DNA of 64,000 bases from Anaeromyxobacter dehalogenans 2CP-C. Lineage in GTDB: Bacteria > Myxococcota > Myxococcia > Myxococcales > Anaeromyxobacteraceae. The stretch covers positions 3,136,001 to 3,200,000 of the forward strand of contig NC_007760.1 in NCBI RefSeq assembly GCF_000013385.1, in the 5' to 3' direction. The translations under genes and the position numbers were made by a program. Under the pieces are notes generated by a model that searched no databases, was not told the DNA's origin, and was given only the letters and a program-made list of their open reading frames with translations. Below are positions 36,307 through 44,619 of this stretch, in pieces (the first letter of the stretch is position 1; each line of letters begins with the position of its first letter).

Positions 36307-36918
36307 GTGAGCGACCCGCTGGTCCTGCGCGCCCCTGGCTACGGTTGAGGTCCCGTCGCGGGCCTCGGTTGAGGCACCGCGCTCGCGCCCGTGCTGGCGC
36401 GACTCGACGCGATCCCCGGCGTGCGCGAGAGCCGCGCGGACGCCTCCGGCCGCCACTTCCTGCTCGAGCTGCGGCCCGGCGCCGATCGCGCCGCGGCCGT
36501 CGAGGCGGCCTGCGCGGCGCTGGGCGCGCGGGCGCGCCCGCTCGAACCCGCGGACGCCGTCGCGCAGCTCGAGGCGCGCGGCCGCGGCGATCCCTGGTAC
36601 GCGGCCGCGGACACGCTCGCGCTCTGCTACCTCGAGGCGCGGGTCCTCGCCGCGAACGCGGGCCCCGCCGCCGCCGGGGCCGCGGGGCTCGATCCTGGCG
36701 CGGCCGACGCGGTCTGCGAGGCCGCCAGGGCCGTCCTGTTCGAGGTGATGGAGCGGGTCCACGGCGAGGGCGGGCGACCGTCGTCCGGCTGGTTCTACGC
36801 GGAATGGCCCGCCATCGCCGCCGCCATCGCCGATCGCGCCGCGCGCCTGCTCCCGGGGCTCGGCGCCGACGCCGCGGCGCGGCTTCGTCACGCCCTGGCC
36901 GCGCTCCACGCGCGCTAG
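36307..36918 (+). CDS. Probable selenoprotein: HMA-like domain with two selenocysteines
   Basis: Reading from the GTG at 36307 and taking TGA at 36346 and 36370 as selenocysteine (U) gives one 203-residue product. It begins VSDPLVLRAPGYGUGPVAGL, then GUGTALAPVL, with U14 and U22. The next part, LDAIPGVRESRADASGRHFL, has the helix, 'GV' turn and strand order of heavy-metal-associated (HMA) domains, in which this loop normally carries CxxC. The GC-rich third positions run unbroken through both TGAs. Both are followed by a hairpin whose apical loop lies 19 nt downstream. The C-terminal 120 residues are helical with Cys and Trp (DPWYAAADTLALCYLE, SSGWFYAEWPAIAAA). It may bind or transport a metal. 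If both TGAs were stops, only a protein from 36391 would be made. Confidence 0.7.
36362..36375 (+). promoter_or_regulatory. Candidate bacterial SECIS hairpin for the first UGA
   Basis: GCCTC and GAGGC form a 5-bp stem closed by a GGTT loop. The loop's first G is the 19th base after the TGA at 36346-36348. The second TGA lies on its 3' side. From memory, the E. coli fdhF SECIS has its GGUC loop at the same distance. Confidence 0.55.
36383..36402 (+). promoter_or_regulatory. Candidate bacterial SECIS hairpin for the second UGA
   Basis: TCGCGCC and GGCGCGA form a perfect 7-bp stem with a CGTGCT loop. The loop G at 36391 is again the 19th base after the TGA at 36370-36372, so both stop codons have an apical G at the same spacing. 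Confidence 0.5.
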
Positions 36919-38504
36919 GGGTGCGCGCCTGCCTCGGCGCCCGGCGCGAGCAGCTCGTCCACCTCGGCGCGCAGCAGCCAGTCCCCCGGGAACGCCGCGG
37001 CCGCCTCGCGGATCGCGAGCAGCCGCTCGCGCGTGGCGCGCCCGGTCTCGCGCAGGCGCCGGACCTCGTCGTACAGCGCCGCGAGCGCCGGCGGGAGCGC
37101 CTTCGCCTTCCGCGCGCGCGCCCGCGCCTCGCCCTCGCCGGCCGTGAACGTGCCGTGCTCGCCGAACCACCGGTCCCAGGCGCCGGGGTCGGCGGGGCCG
37201 CCCGCCACCGAGCGCAGGTCGCGCGAGACGAACAGGAGCGCCCAGGTCGGCAGCTCGAGCGGGCGCCCGTCGCGCGTGGCGCGCAGGTCCACCACCTCCC
37301 CGCCGCCCACCGCGAACCCGCGCAGCGCGAGCCCGCCGGGCAGCGCCAGGTCGAACGGCCCGCGCTCTGGCACCGCCGCGTCGCCGAACGCCACCACCAC
37401 CTCGCCCGGCCACGGCTTCCCCTCCGCGCGCCCGTCGCGCGAGACGAGCACCGGCCCGTCCAGCCGGACCAGCGCGGTCGAGAGGCCCGGCGCGATCTCG
37501 GTCGCCGCCGGGATGCGCTCCGCGACCTTGCCGGTCAGCTCGCGGCCGCCGGAGAGCGCCAGGTGGTTCACGGTCCGTGCGCGGCGCGCCTCCTCCAGGC
37601 CGCGGTCGCCGCCGCGCCGCCAGGAGAGCCCGGCGTCGAACGCGTCCAGCACCTCGAAGAGCTGGTCGAAGTCGCGGGCCACGAACAGCTGCGGCTGCAT
37701 GCGGGTGATGTCGTAGGCGACGTCGGCGCAGCCCGGGTCGAGCGGCAGCTTGCGCACCGCGGGCGTGAGGCAGTGCACGGCCTCGCCGATCGAGGAGAGC
37801 AGGCCCGCGCCGTAGATCCTCGGATCGTCGAGCGTGCCCACCAGGCCGTACTCCGCGGTCCACCAGTAGAGCCGGCTCGCGCGCGTGGACTCCGAGGCGT
37901 AGCGCACGCTCGCCGACGCGGCCCGGAGCCGCGCCTCGGAGAGCGCCACCTCCTCCTCGCTCGCCTCCGGGTCCTCCTTCACCACGGAGAGGTTGCGGAT
38001 GGCCTCGAACACCGCCTGGTCCTCGGCGGACGCGATGGCGCGGAACCCCACCTCGCCGGCCCGCCGCAGGTACTCGGCGTAGGTCGGGTCGGCGATGAAC
38101 GGCGCGTGGCCGGCGCTCTCGTGGATGATGTCGGGCGCGGGCGTGTACTCGATGTGCTCGTGGGTGCGGATGTCGGCGGCGATGGCCAGCACGCGCCGGC
38201 TCTGGAGCTCGGTGAACACCGCGGGCGGGATGAACCCGCGCACCGCCACCGCCGACCACCCCACCCGCGCCAGCTTCCGGTTCATCTCGTCGAGGCTCGG
38301 GATGCGCTCCACCTCGATACCGGTGGCGGCCAGGCCGGCCAGGTAGCGGGGGTGGGCGCGGGTGGCCAGGTGGGCGGTGAGCCGCCGGAGGACGTGGCGC
38401 CAGACCGCGTGGTCGCGCGGCGTGTACGCGGCGTGATCCTGCGCGACCACGAAGCGGCGGAGGTGCGGCGGCAGCTCGGCGATGGCGCGCTCGGTGGGAC
38501 CCAT
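36915..38504 (-). CDS. Aromatic amino acid hydroxylase (phenylalanine 4-monooxygenase family), long form
   Basis: From the ATG at 38504, just after GGAGGCGAG, the product is 529 residues. The iron ligands are clear: His128 and His133 in DIIHESAGHAPF and Glu218 in LYWWTAEYGL. IPSLDEMN and GFIPPAVFTELQSRRV match the pterin-enzyme core. The core ends near residue 300. The remaining 230 residues (from about GGDRGLEEARRARTVNHLAL) are an extra domain not present in the 260-300 residue bacterial enzymes. It would hydroxylate Phe to Tyr with tetrahydrobiopterin and oxygen. Its stop overlaps the convergent selenoprotein stop by a few bases. Confidence 0.9.
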   Translation of the reverse strand: MGPTERAIAELPPHLRRFVVAQDHAAYTPRDHAVWRHVLRRLTAHLATRAHPRYLAGLAATGIEVERIPSLDEMNRKLARVGWSAVAVRGFIPPAVFTELQSRRVLAIAADIRTHEHIEYTPAPDIIHESAGHAPFIADPTYAEYLRRAGEVGFRAIASAEDQAVFEAIRNLSVVKEDPEASEEEVALSEARLRAASASVRYASESTRASRLYWWTAEYGLVGTLDDPRIYGAGLLSSIGEAVHCLTPAVRKLPLDPGCADVAYDITRMQPQLFVARDFDQLFEVLDAFDAGLSWRRGGDRGLEEARRARTVNHLALSGGRELTGKVAERIPAATEIAPGLSTALVRLDGPVLVSRDGRAEGKPWPGEVVVAFGDAAVPERGPFDLALPGGLALRGFAVGGGEVVDLRATRDGRPLELPTWALLFVSRDLRSVAGGPADPGAWDRWFGEHGTFTAGEGEARARARKAKALPPALAALYDEVRRLRETGRATRERLLAIREAAAAFPGDWLLRAEVDELLAPGAEAGAHP

Positions 38505-38648
38505 CTCGCCTCCACGGGAAATCTGCGACGGCGCGCGGCGCCCGGAAGCTCCGGGCCGGCGGCGCCCGCCCGGCGCCCCGCCCCGCGCGGACCTCGGACC
38601 CCGGACGCGCCCGTCCTCTAATCGGCGCAGCCCCGGACGCACCGCCCC

Positions 38649-40139
38649 TCACGCGGCGTCCACCCTCCCCGACGCGATGCGCCAGCGCGACGCGGTGCAG
38701 CGCGCGGCGAGCGCCTCGTCGTGCGTGACCAGCAGGAGCGCGCCCGGGTAGGCCGCCAGCGCCGCCTCGAGCCGCTCCACCGTTGGGAGGTCGAGGTGGT
38801 TGGTGGGCTCGTCCAGCACGAGCGCCCAGGCGTGCCGCCCCATGCCCAGGGCCAGGAACAGCTTCCGGGCCTCGCCCGGCGACGGGGCCGCGGAGGCGAG
38901 CAGGCGCGCCGGGTCGGTGCCGAGCGCGGCGACGAGCGCGAGGACCCGGCCGCGCACCGCGGGCTCCAGCGCGGCCAGCTCGCGCAGCAGCCGGACGCCC
39001 TCGCCCTCCGGCAGCTCCTGCGGGAGGTGCAGGAGGCGGTCCGGCGGCAGCGCCGCGCCGGCGAGCAGCGCCCGGAGCAGCGTGGACTTCCCGGCGCCGT
39101 TCGGCCCGGAGAGCCAGACGCGGTCCTCGCGCCCGAGGCGCAGGTGCACGTCGCGGAGCAGCGGCGTCTCGCCGGCGCGGACCTCGTCCGCGTCGAGCGC
39201 GAGGAGCACCGGCCGCGGCGCCCGCTCGTAGCCCAGGAACACCGACCCGCCCAGCTCCGCGAGCGGCGGCGCGCCGGGCACGTCCTCCCGCGCGCGCTCC
39301 GCCGCGGCCCTGAGCCGCCGCACGTCCGCGCCGAGCCGATCCTCGGCCCAGGCGCGCCGCGTCTTCGCCCCCAGCGTGCGGCCGTCGCTGTCCTTCGGGT
39401 CGCGCTTGCGGCCGCTGCGCGCGCGGTCCGCCGCGTCGCGCGCCCGCCGCGCGTCGGCGAGCGCCCGCTCCACCCGGCGCCCCTCCTCCTGCGCGGCCGC
39501 CCGCGCGTCCCAGGCCGCGCGCGCCTCGCCCTCCCAGGCCGCCCGCGCCGCGCCGTAGGGCAGCGCCCAGGCGCGCGCCGCGCCGCGCCCGAGCCGGACG
39601 GTGCGCGCCGCCAGCGCCTCCAGCAGCGCGCGATCGTGCGAGACGAGCACGCCCGCGCCGCGGAACCGCCGGAGCGCGCCGGCGAGCAGCGCCCGCGCCT
39701 CCGCGTCGGCGTGGTTGGTCGGCTCGTCGAGGAGCAGGACGTCCGGGTCGGCCGCGAGCGCCGCGCCCACCTGCCAGCGCTTGCGCTCGCCCGGCGACAG
39801 CGTCGTCCAGCGCGCGAGCGCCTCCGGGTCCAGCGCGAGCGCGGCGCGCAGCCGGCGCGCCTCGCCGTCGTCGCGGGCGGCGAGCGCCGGCACGTCCGGC
39901 CCGGGCGCGTCCACCGCCTGCCGGCACAGCACCACCCGGGCCCGCTCCGGCTCGAGCCGGACCCGGCCCGCGTCGGGCCGGCGCAGCCCGGCGACGAGCT
40001 CGAGGAGCGTGGTCTTGCCGGCGCCGTTCTCGCCGACGAGCGCGGTCCAGCCGGCGGGGAAGACGAGATCGACGGCGTCGAGGATCGGCGCGGCGTCGGC
40101 GTGCGAGAACGACAGCCGCTCGAGGCGGACGGAAGGCAT
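38649..40139 (-). CDS. ABC-F family ATPase
   Basis: The 496-residue protein has two ATP-binding cassettes and no membrane spans. Cassette 1 has Walker A GENGAGKTT, signature LSPGERKRW and Walker B VLLLDEPTNHAD. Cassette 2 has GPNGAGKST, a weaker signature PSPGEARKL, and LVLDEPTNHLD. The linker between them is long and charged (about 230-300: GRRVERALADARRARDAADRA), which is the part of ABC-F proteins that reaches into the ribosome. Members help stalled ribosomes or give antibiotic resistance. The signature of cassette 2 lacks the usual Ser-Gly-Gly. Confidence 0.9.
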   Translation of the reverse strand: MPSVRLERLSFSHADAAPILDAVDLVFPAGWTALVGENGAGKTTLLELVAGLRRPDAGRVRLEPERARVVLCRQAVDAPGPDVPALAARDDGEARRLRAALALDPEALARWTTLSPGERKRWQVGAALAADPDVLLLDEPTNHADAEARALLAGALRRFRGAGVLVSHDRALLEALAARTVRLGRGAARAWALPYGAARAAWEGEARAAWDARAAAQEEGRRVERALADARRARDAADRARSGRKRDPKDSDGRTLGAKTRRAWAEDRLGADVRRLRAAAERAREDVPGAPPLAELGGSVFLGYERAPRPVLLALDADEVRAGETPLLRDVHLRLGREDRVWLSGPNGAGKSTLLRALLAGAALPPDRLLHLPQELPEGEGVRLLRELAALEPAVRGRVLALVAALGTDPARLLASAAPSPGEARKLFLALGMGRHAWALVLDEPTNHLDLPTVERLEAALAAYPGALLLVTHDEALAARCTASRWRIASGRVDAA

Positions 40140-40235
40140 GGCGATGCTCCTGGGCGAGCGCCCGCGCGCGAGGGCGCGCGCCGGGCGGCGTGGGCGGGTG
40201 AGGCTGCCGGTTCGCTAGGAGATCGTTTCCATCGC

Positions 40236-40255
40236 CGCACCGCGGCTGCGGTGCG
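40236..40255 (-). promoter_or_regulatory. Leader hairpin upstream of the ABC-F gene
   Basis: An 8-bp perfect stem (CGCACCGC and GCGGTGCG) with a 4-nt loop lies about 100 bp upstream of the ATG at 40139 on the minus strand. ABC-F genes are often controlled by attenuating leaders, but I see no leader peptide or T tract here, so this is only a possibility. Confidence 0.3.
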
Positions 40256-40313
40256 CGGCCTGTGTAGCGCGGCGGCGCCGCGGGCGCAACCGGGCCCGAG
40301 CGCGCGGCCCGCC

Positions 40314-40523
40314 TCAGCCCCGCGCCGCGCGCGGGCCGCCGCCGAGGACCCGCGCCGGCAGGAACACGATGGCGCGGAGCAGCGCCAGCACGCCGTCCAC
40401 GGCCACCCCGAGCAGCCGCAACGGCAGCAGGAGCAGCCAGACCACCGGGTACAGCACCAGCGCGAGCAGCGCGAGCGGCCAGCAGACGACCAGCAGGAGC
40501 ACCCACAGCAGGAAGGCGACCAT
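40314..40523 (-). CDS. Small hydrophobic membrane protein
   Basis: The 69-residue product is almost wholly hydrophobic: two long spans (AFLLWVLLLVVCWPLALLALVLY and VVWLLLLPLRLLGVAVDGVLALL) followed by a basic Gly- and Arg-rich tail. It is transcribed toward the ABC-F gene from a separate start and is divergent from the response regulator. I do not recognise a family. Leucine-rich frames of this kind are common in GC-rich DNA, which lowers my confidence. Confidence 0.55.
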   Translation of the reverse strand: MVAFLLWVLLLVVCWPLALLALVLYPVVWLLLLPLRLLGVAVDGVLALLRAIVFLPARVLGGGPRAARG

Positions 40524-40644
40524 GCCCTTCTCTACGCACGACCGGACCGGGTATTTCCGACGGGTCGCCGGGCCGCCGATATCGCTTGGACCGGAGCCCT
40601 TGCCCCGCCGGGGGGCTCCCGCTTAAGAAGCGGTCGAGCGTCCC

Positions 40645-41004
40645 ATGACCGGACCCGGCGTACTCGTGGTGGACGACAACGATGCGCTCCGCGAGAACCT
40701 CGCGGAGTGCCTCGAGGACGAAGGCTACGCCGTGGACCTGGCGGCGAGCGGCGCCGAGGCGCTCGTGCGGCTCGAGCGCGCGCCCCTGCCCGCCGTCGTG
40801 CTCCTCGACCTGATGATGCCGGGCATGGACGGCGGCGCCCTGGCGGCGGCCATCCGGGCGGATCGGCGCTGGGACGGCATCCGCCTCGTGATCACCACCG
40901 GCCATTCGGCGTCCCGGGTGCGCGACCTCCCGGTGGACGCGGTCCTGATGAAGCCCTTCGGGGTGGACGACCTGCTCGCCGTGCTGAAGCGCGTCGGGGC
41001 GTGA
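40645..41004 (+). CDS. Stand-alone response regulator receiver protein
   Basis: The 119-residue protein is a single receiver domain. The acidic pair is in VLVVDDNDALRENL (Asp10, Asp11), the phosphorylated Asp55 in VVLLDLMMPGMDG, the switch Thr in LVITTGHSA and Lys103 in LMKPFGVDDL. It has no output domain. The symporter-kinase fusion beginning 352 bp downstream is the nearest histidine kinase and so the likely phosphate donor. Confidence 0.88.
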   Translation: MTGPGVLVVDDNDALRENLAECLEDEGYAVDLAASGAEALVRLERAPLPAVVLLDLMMPGMDGGALAAAIRADRRWDGIRLVITTGHSASRVRDLPVDAVLMKPFGVDDLLAVLKRVGA

Positions 41005-41117
41005 GCCGCCCTTCGAGCCGACGAGGCGGGGGCCAGCCCTGCGCGGGAGACGAACCGGGCGCGTTGGCAAACGCGCGCGTCCGCGCCACCGTAGCCAGGC
41101 CACCCAGGAGGTGCGCC

Positions 41118-41363
41118 GTGTCGTCGCTGGCCCAGCGCGAGGAGCGCTCGTCCGACGGGCGGGAGCCGGCGCGCGCGTGGGCCGTGACGATCGTGGTCCT
41201 CGGGCTCCTGCTGGTCATCTGGCCGTTCGTCCGCACGCCGCCCCTCCCCATCGCGCCGGCCTACGCCCATCTGCTCGGCGCCTGGCTCGGGGCGGTCGTC
41301 GCGCTCGCGGCCATGGCGCGCGCGCTGCGCCCGCATCGCCGGAGAGGACCGCCCGATGCGTGA
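41118..41363 (+). CDS. Two-span membrane protein overlapping the symporter-kinase gene
   Basis: The frame from the GTG at 41118, behind AGGAGGTGCG, encodes 81 residues. Two hydrophobic segments (AVTIVVLGLLLVIWPFV and AHLLGAWLGAVVALAAMA) are split by a Pro-rich turn. Its last 8 bases overlap the start of the next gene, which implies translational coupling. Small two-span proteins of this size often sit just upstream of sodium:solute symporters as subunits. That parallel is my basis for calling it a likely partner. Confidence 0.68.
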   Translation: MSSLAQREERSSDGREPARAWAVTIVVLGLLLVIWPFVRTPPLPIAPAYAHLLGAWLGAVVALAAMARALRPHRRRGPPDA

Positions 41364-44300
41364 GGTCGCCCTCCCCGCGCTGCTCGTGACCGCGTACGTC
41401 GGCGCGCTGTTCGCGATCGCGGCGTGGGCGGAGCGCCGCGAGTCGCGCGGGCGGTCGGTCGCCTCCAACCGCCTGGTGTACTCGCTCGCGCTCGGCGTCT
41501 ACGCCACCACGTGGACGTTCTACGGCAGCGTGGGCTTCGCCGCGCGGCGGGGGCTGCTGTTCCTGACCGTCTACCTGGGCCCGACGCTCTGCGCGGCGGT
41601 GTGGTGGTGGGTGGTGCGCAAGCTGGTCCGGCTCAAGGACCGCTACCAGGTCACGAGCCTCCCCGACGTGCTGGCGCTCCGCTACGAGCGGTCGCAGGGC
41701 GTGGCGCTGACGGCGACGGGGCTGCTCGTGGTCGGGCTGGTGCCGTACATCGCGCTCCAGCTGAAGACCATGATCGCCACGCTCGGCATGGTCGCCGGAG
41801 GTGGCCCGTCGCTCGCCTATCCGGACGCGGGGAAGCGGCTCGGGCTGCCGCTGCTCGCGTTCCTGCTCGGCTTCACGATCGTGTTCGGCCTGCGCCGGGC
41901 GCGGCCCTCCGAGCGGCACCCCGGCCTGGTGGTGGCGCTGGCGGTGGAGAGCGTGGTGAAGCTCGCGGCGTTCCTGGCGGTCGGCGCCTGGTTCGTGTGG
42001 GGGTTCCGCGACGGCCTGGCGGACGTGTTCGCCGGCGCGCCGCGAGGCGAGCCGGCGCCTGCGCTCCTGGGCGAGGCCGGCCTCGGGACCTGGCTCGCGC
42101 ACCTGCTCGTCTCCGGGATGGCCGCGCTGCTGCTCCCGCGCCAGTTCCACGTGGCGGTGGTCGAGAACGCGAGCGAGGATCACGTCCGCACGGCGATGTG
42201 GCTGTTCCCGGCGTACCTGCTCCTCATCAACGTCTTCGTGCTGCCGCTCGCGCTGGGGGCGCTCGCCGTCGGCCCGCGGCCCGCCGACGCGGACCTGTTC
42301 GTGCTCTCGCTGCCGCTCGACACCGGCCACCCGGCGCTGGGCTGGCTCGTGTTCCTGGGCGGCTTCTCCGCCGGCACCGGCATGGTGATCGTGGAGACCA
42401 CCGCGCTCGCCACCATGCTCTCGAACCACGTGGCCATCCCGGCCGCCGAGGCGTTCGCGCCGCTGCGCTGGCTGCGGCGGCACGTGCTCCACGCGCGCTG
42501 GGCGGCCGCGCTGATCGTCCTGGCGCTCGCGTTCGGCTACGAGCGGGCGTTCGGGCAGCGCTTCGGCCTCGCCTCCACCGGCCTGGTCTCGTTCACCGCC
42601 GTGCTGCAGCTCGCGCCCGCGCTGCTGGGCGGCCTGTTCTGGCGCGGGGCCAGCAAGGCCGGCGCGCTCGCCGGGATCGTCGCCGGCTTCGCGGTGTGGG
42701 CCTACACGCTGGTGGTGCCCGTGCTGGCGCGGAGCGGCTGGCTCCCCGAGTCGCTGCTGGTGCAGGGGCCGCTCGGCATCGAGGCCCTCGTCCCCGAGGG
42801 CCTGTTCGACGTCCACGCCGATCCCGTCACGCACGCCGTGGTGTGGACGCTCCTCGTGAACGGGCTCGCCTTCGTCGTGGCGTCCCTGCTCTTCCCGCCC
42901 GGCGTGGAGGAGTCGGCGCGGGCGGACCGGGTCGTGGGCGCGCTCGCCGCCGGCCCCGCGGGCGCCGCGGCGGTGGACGCCCCGACGCTCGCGACCGTTT
43001 CGGCGAAGCGGCGCGCGGCCGTGCAGCTCCTCGCCACCTACGTGCCCGCGGCCGAGGCGGAGGCCATGGCCGCCGCGTGCCTGGAGCGCTGCGGCGCGCG
43101 GCCGGACCAGGGCCTGACGGCGCTCCAGGTCGCGGAGCTGCAGGCGCAGGTGGAGGTGGCGCTCGCGGCCGCCATCGGCGCGGCGGCCGCGCACGCCGCG
43201 GTGCGCCGCGCAGAGCTGGTGACGCCCGAGGAGGCGCGCGCGATCTCCACCGCGTACGCCGACATCCTCACCGCGCTCCACGTGTCGCCCCACGAGCTGC
43301 GCCGTCGGGTGGACTACCACCGCGCCCGCGAGCGCCTGCTCGCGCGCGACGCCGAGAACCAGCGGTTCCTCGCCGGGGTCAGCGCGCTGCTCGCCGGATC
43401 GCTCGACGCCGAGGCGATCGCGCGCACCGCCGTCCGCCTCCCCGTGCCCCACCTCGCCGACGCGGTGCTGCTCGTGCTGCGGCAGGAGGGCGGCCCGCGC
43501 GTCCAGCTCGCCCACGCCGATCCGCGGCGCGAGGAGGCGGGCCGCGCCGCGCTGGCGAGCCCGGCCCTGACGCTCGACCGCGCCGCGTCGATCACCCGCG
43601 CGCTCGAGACCGGCCGGCCCGTGGTGAGCCGCCCCGCGGCGCAGGCGGGCTGGCCCGAGCCGCTGCGCGCCGCGCTGCCCGGCGAGGTCGAGCTGACGCT
43701 ACCGCTCGCCGGGGTGGGCGAGCCGCTCGGAACGCTGTCGCTGTTCTGCGATCGCGAGGATCGCCTCGCCACGCCGGAGGCGCTGGCGCTCGCCGAGGAG
43801 CTCGCGCGGCGCCTCGCGATCGCGCTCGACAACGCCCGGCTCTACGGCGAGGCCGAGCGGGCCGTGCGCGCGCGCGACGAGTTCCTCGCCATCGCGTCGC
43901 ACGAGCTGAAGGGGCCGCTCGGGCCGCTGCAGCTCCGCATCGCCATGCTCGAGCGGCTCATCGCGCGCGGCGAGCTGCGCGCCATGCCGCAGGAGAAGCT
44001 CGTGCAGATCTTCGGCGGCGCGCGCGGGCAGGTGCACCGGCTGGCCACGCTGGTGGACGACCTGCTCGACGTCACCCGGCTCTCCACCAAGCGGTTCCGG
44101 CTCGACGTCGCGCCCATGGATCTCGCCGCGGCGGTGCGGGAGGCCGTCGAGCAGCACGCCGCCGACGCCGCCGCGGCGGGGGTGACGCTGCGCGTGGACG
44201 CGCCGCGCTCGGTGCTCGGGGCCTGGGACCGCCGCCGCATCGATCAGGTGCTCGAGAACCTCGTCGGCAACGCGCTCAAGTACGCGCCCGGGGCGCCGGT

Positions 44301-44568
44301 GGAGGTCCGCGTCGAGGCCGACGCCGCGTCCGCGCGCATCCGGGTCCACGACGAGGGCCCCGGCATCCCGCCCGCCGATCAGGAGCGCGTCTTCCACGCC
44401 TTCGAGCGCGCCTGCCCTCACCGTGGCGTCGGCGGCCTCGGGGTCGGGCTGTACGTCGTCCGCGAGATCGTCCGCGCGCACGGCGGCTCGGTCTCGGTCG
44501 AGAGCGAGCCGGGCCAGGGGACGACGTTCACCGTCACCCTGCCCCGCGGCGCGCCGGCGACGGCGTGA
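41356..44568 (+). CDS. Sodium:solute symporter-histidine kinase fusion (CbrA-like)
   Basis: The 1070 residues start with about 13 membrane spans of the sodium:solute symporter fold (residues 1-520; YATTWTFYGSVGFAARRG and QVTSLPDVLALRYERS are typical). A GAF-like section follows (about 670-830). Then come a HisKA domain with the phosphorylated His near residue 849 in FLAIASHELKGPLG and an ATPase domain (VLENLVGNALKYAP; VHDEGPGIPPADQE; GLGVGLYVV). The layout matches CbrA, in which transport and sensing are joined. It may sense an amino acid or organic acid and signal to a response regulator such as the one at 40645. Confidence 0.92.
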   Translation: MREVALPALLVTAYVGALFAIAAWAERRESRGRSVASNRLVYSLALGVYATTWTFYGSVGFAARRGLLFLTVYLGPTLCAAVWWWVVRKLVRLKDRYQVTSLPDVLALRYERSQGVALTATGLLVVGLVPYIALQLKTMIATLGMVAGGGPSLAYPDAGKRLGLPLLAFLLGFTIVFGLRRARPSERHPGLVVALAVESVVKLAAFLAVGAWFVWGFRDGLADVFAGAPRGEPAPALLGEAGLGTWLAHLLVSGMAALLLPRQFHVAVVENASEDHVRTAMWLFPAYLLLINVFVLPLALGALAVGPRPADADLFVLSLPLDTGHPALGWLVFLGGFSAGTGMVIVETTALATMLSNHVAIPAAEAFAPLRWLRRHVLHARWAAALIVLALAFGYERAFGQRFGLASTGLVSFTAVLQLAPALLGGLFWRGASKAGALAGIVAGFAVWAYTLVVPVLARSGWLPESLLVQGPLGIEALVPEGLFDVHADPVTHAVVWTLLVNGLAFVVASLLFPPGVEESARADRVVGALAAGPAGAAAVDAPTLATVSAKRRAAVQLLATYVPAAEAEAMAAACLERCGARPDQGLTALQVAELQAQVEVALAAAIGAAAAHAAVRRAELVTPEEARAISTAYADILTALHVSPHELRRRVDYHRARERLLARDAENQRFLAGVSALLAGSLDAEAIARTAVRLPVPHLADAVLLVLRQEGGPRVQLAHADPRREEAGRAALASPALTLDRAASITRALETGRPVVSRPAAQAGWPEPLRAALPGEVELTLPLAGVGEPLGTLSLFCDREDRLATPEALALAEELARRLAIALDNARLYGEAERAVRARDEFLAIASHELKGPLGPLQLRIAMLERLIARGELRAMPQEKLVQIFGGARGQVHRLATLVDDLLDVTRLSTKRFRLDVAPMDLAAAVREAVEQHAADAAAAGVTLRVDAPRSVLGAWDRRRIDQVLENLVGNALKYAPGAPVEVRVEADAASARIRVHDEGPGIPPADQERVFHAFERACPHRGVGGLGVGLYVVREIVRAHGGSVSVESEPGQGTTFTVTLPRGAPATA

Positions 44569-44619
44569 GCGCGGCGGCGCGTGCCGCAAACCGCGCCGAG
44601 ACCCGACGAGGAGCTCGCA

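Noticed and set aside
36391-36918. Starting the 36307 gene at the GTG at 36391, so that both TGAs are ordinary stops
   Set aside because: No good ribosome-binding site precedes 36391. It would remove the first strand and metal loop of the HMA-like fold, and coding-type third positions extend upstream through both TGAs. It stays possible and is named as the alternative.
36175-41103. A 1642-codon open frame on the minus strand
   Set aside because: It is a shadow of the genes in this interval. Its residues are Arg/Gly/Ala-rich with no domain, and it crosses the well-supported hydroxylase, ABC-F and response-regulator genes in the wrong frame.
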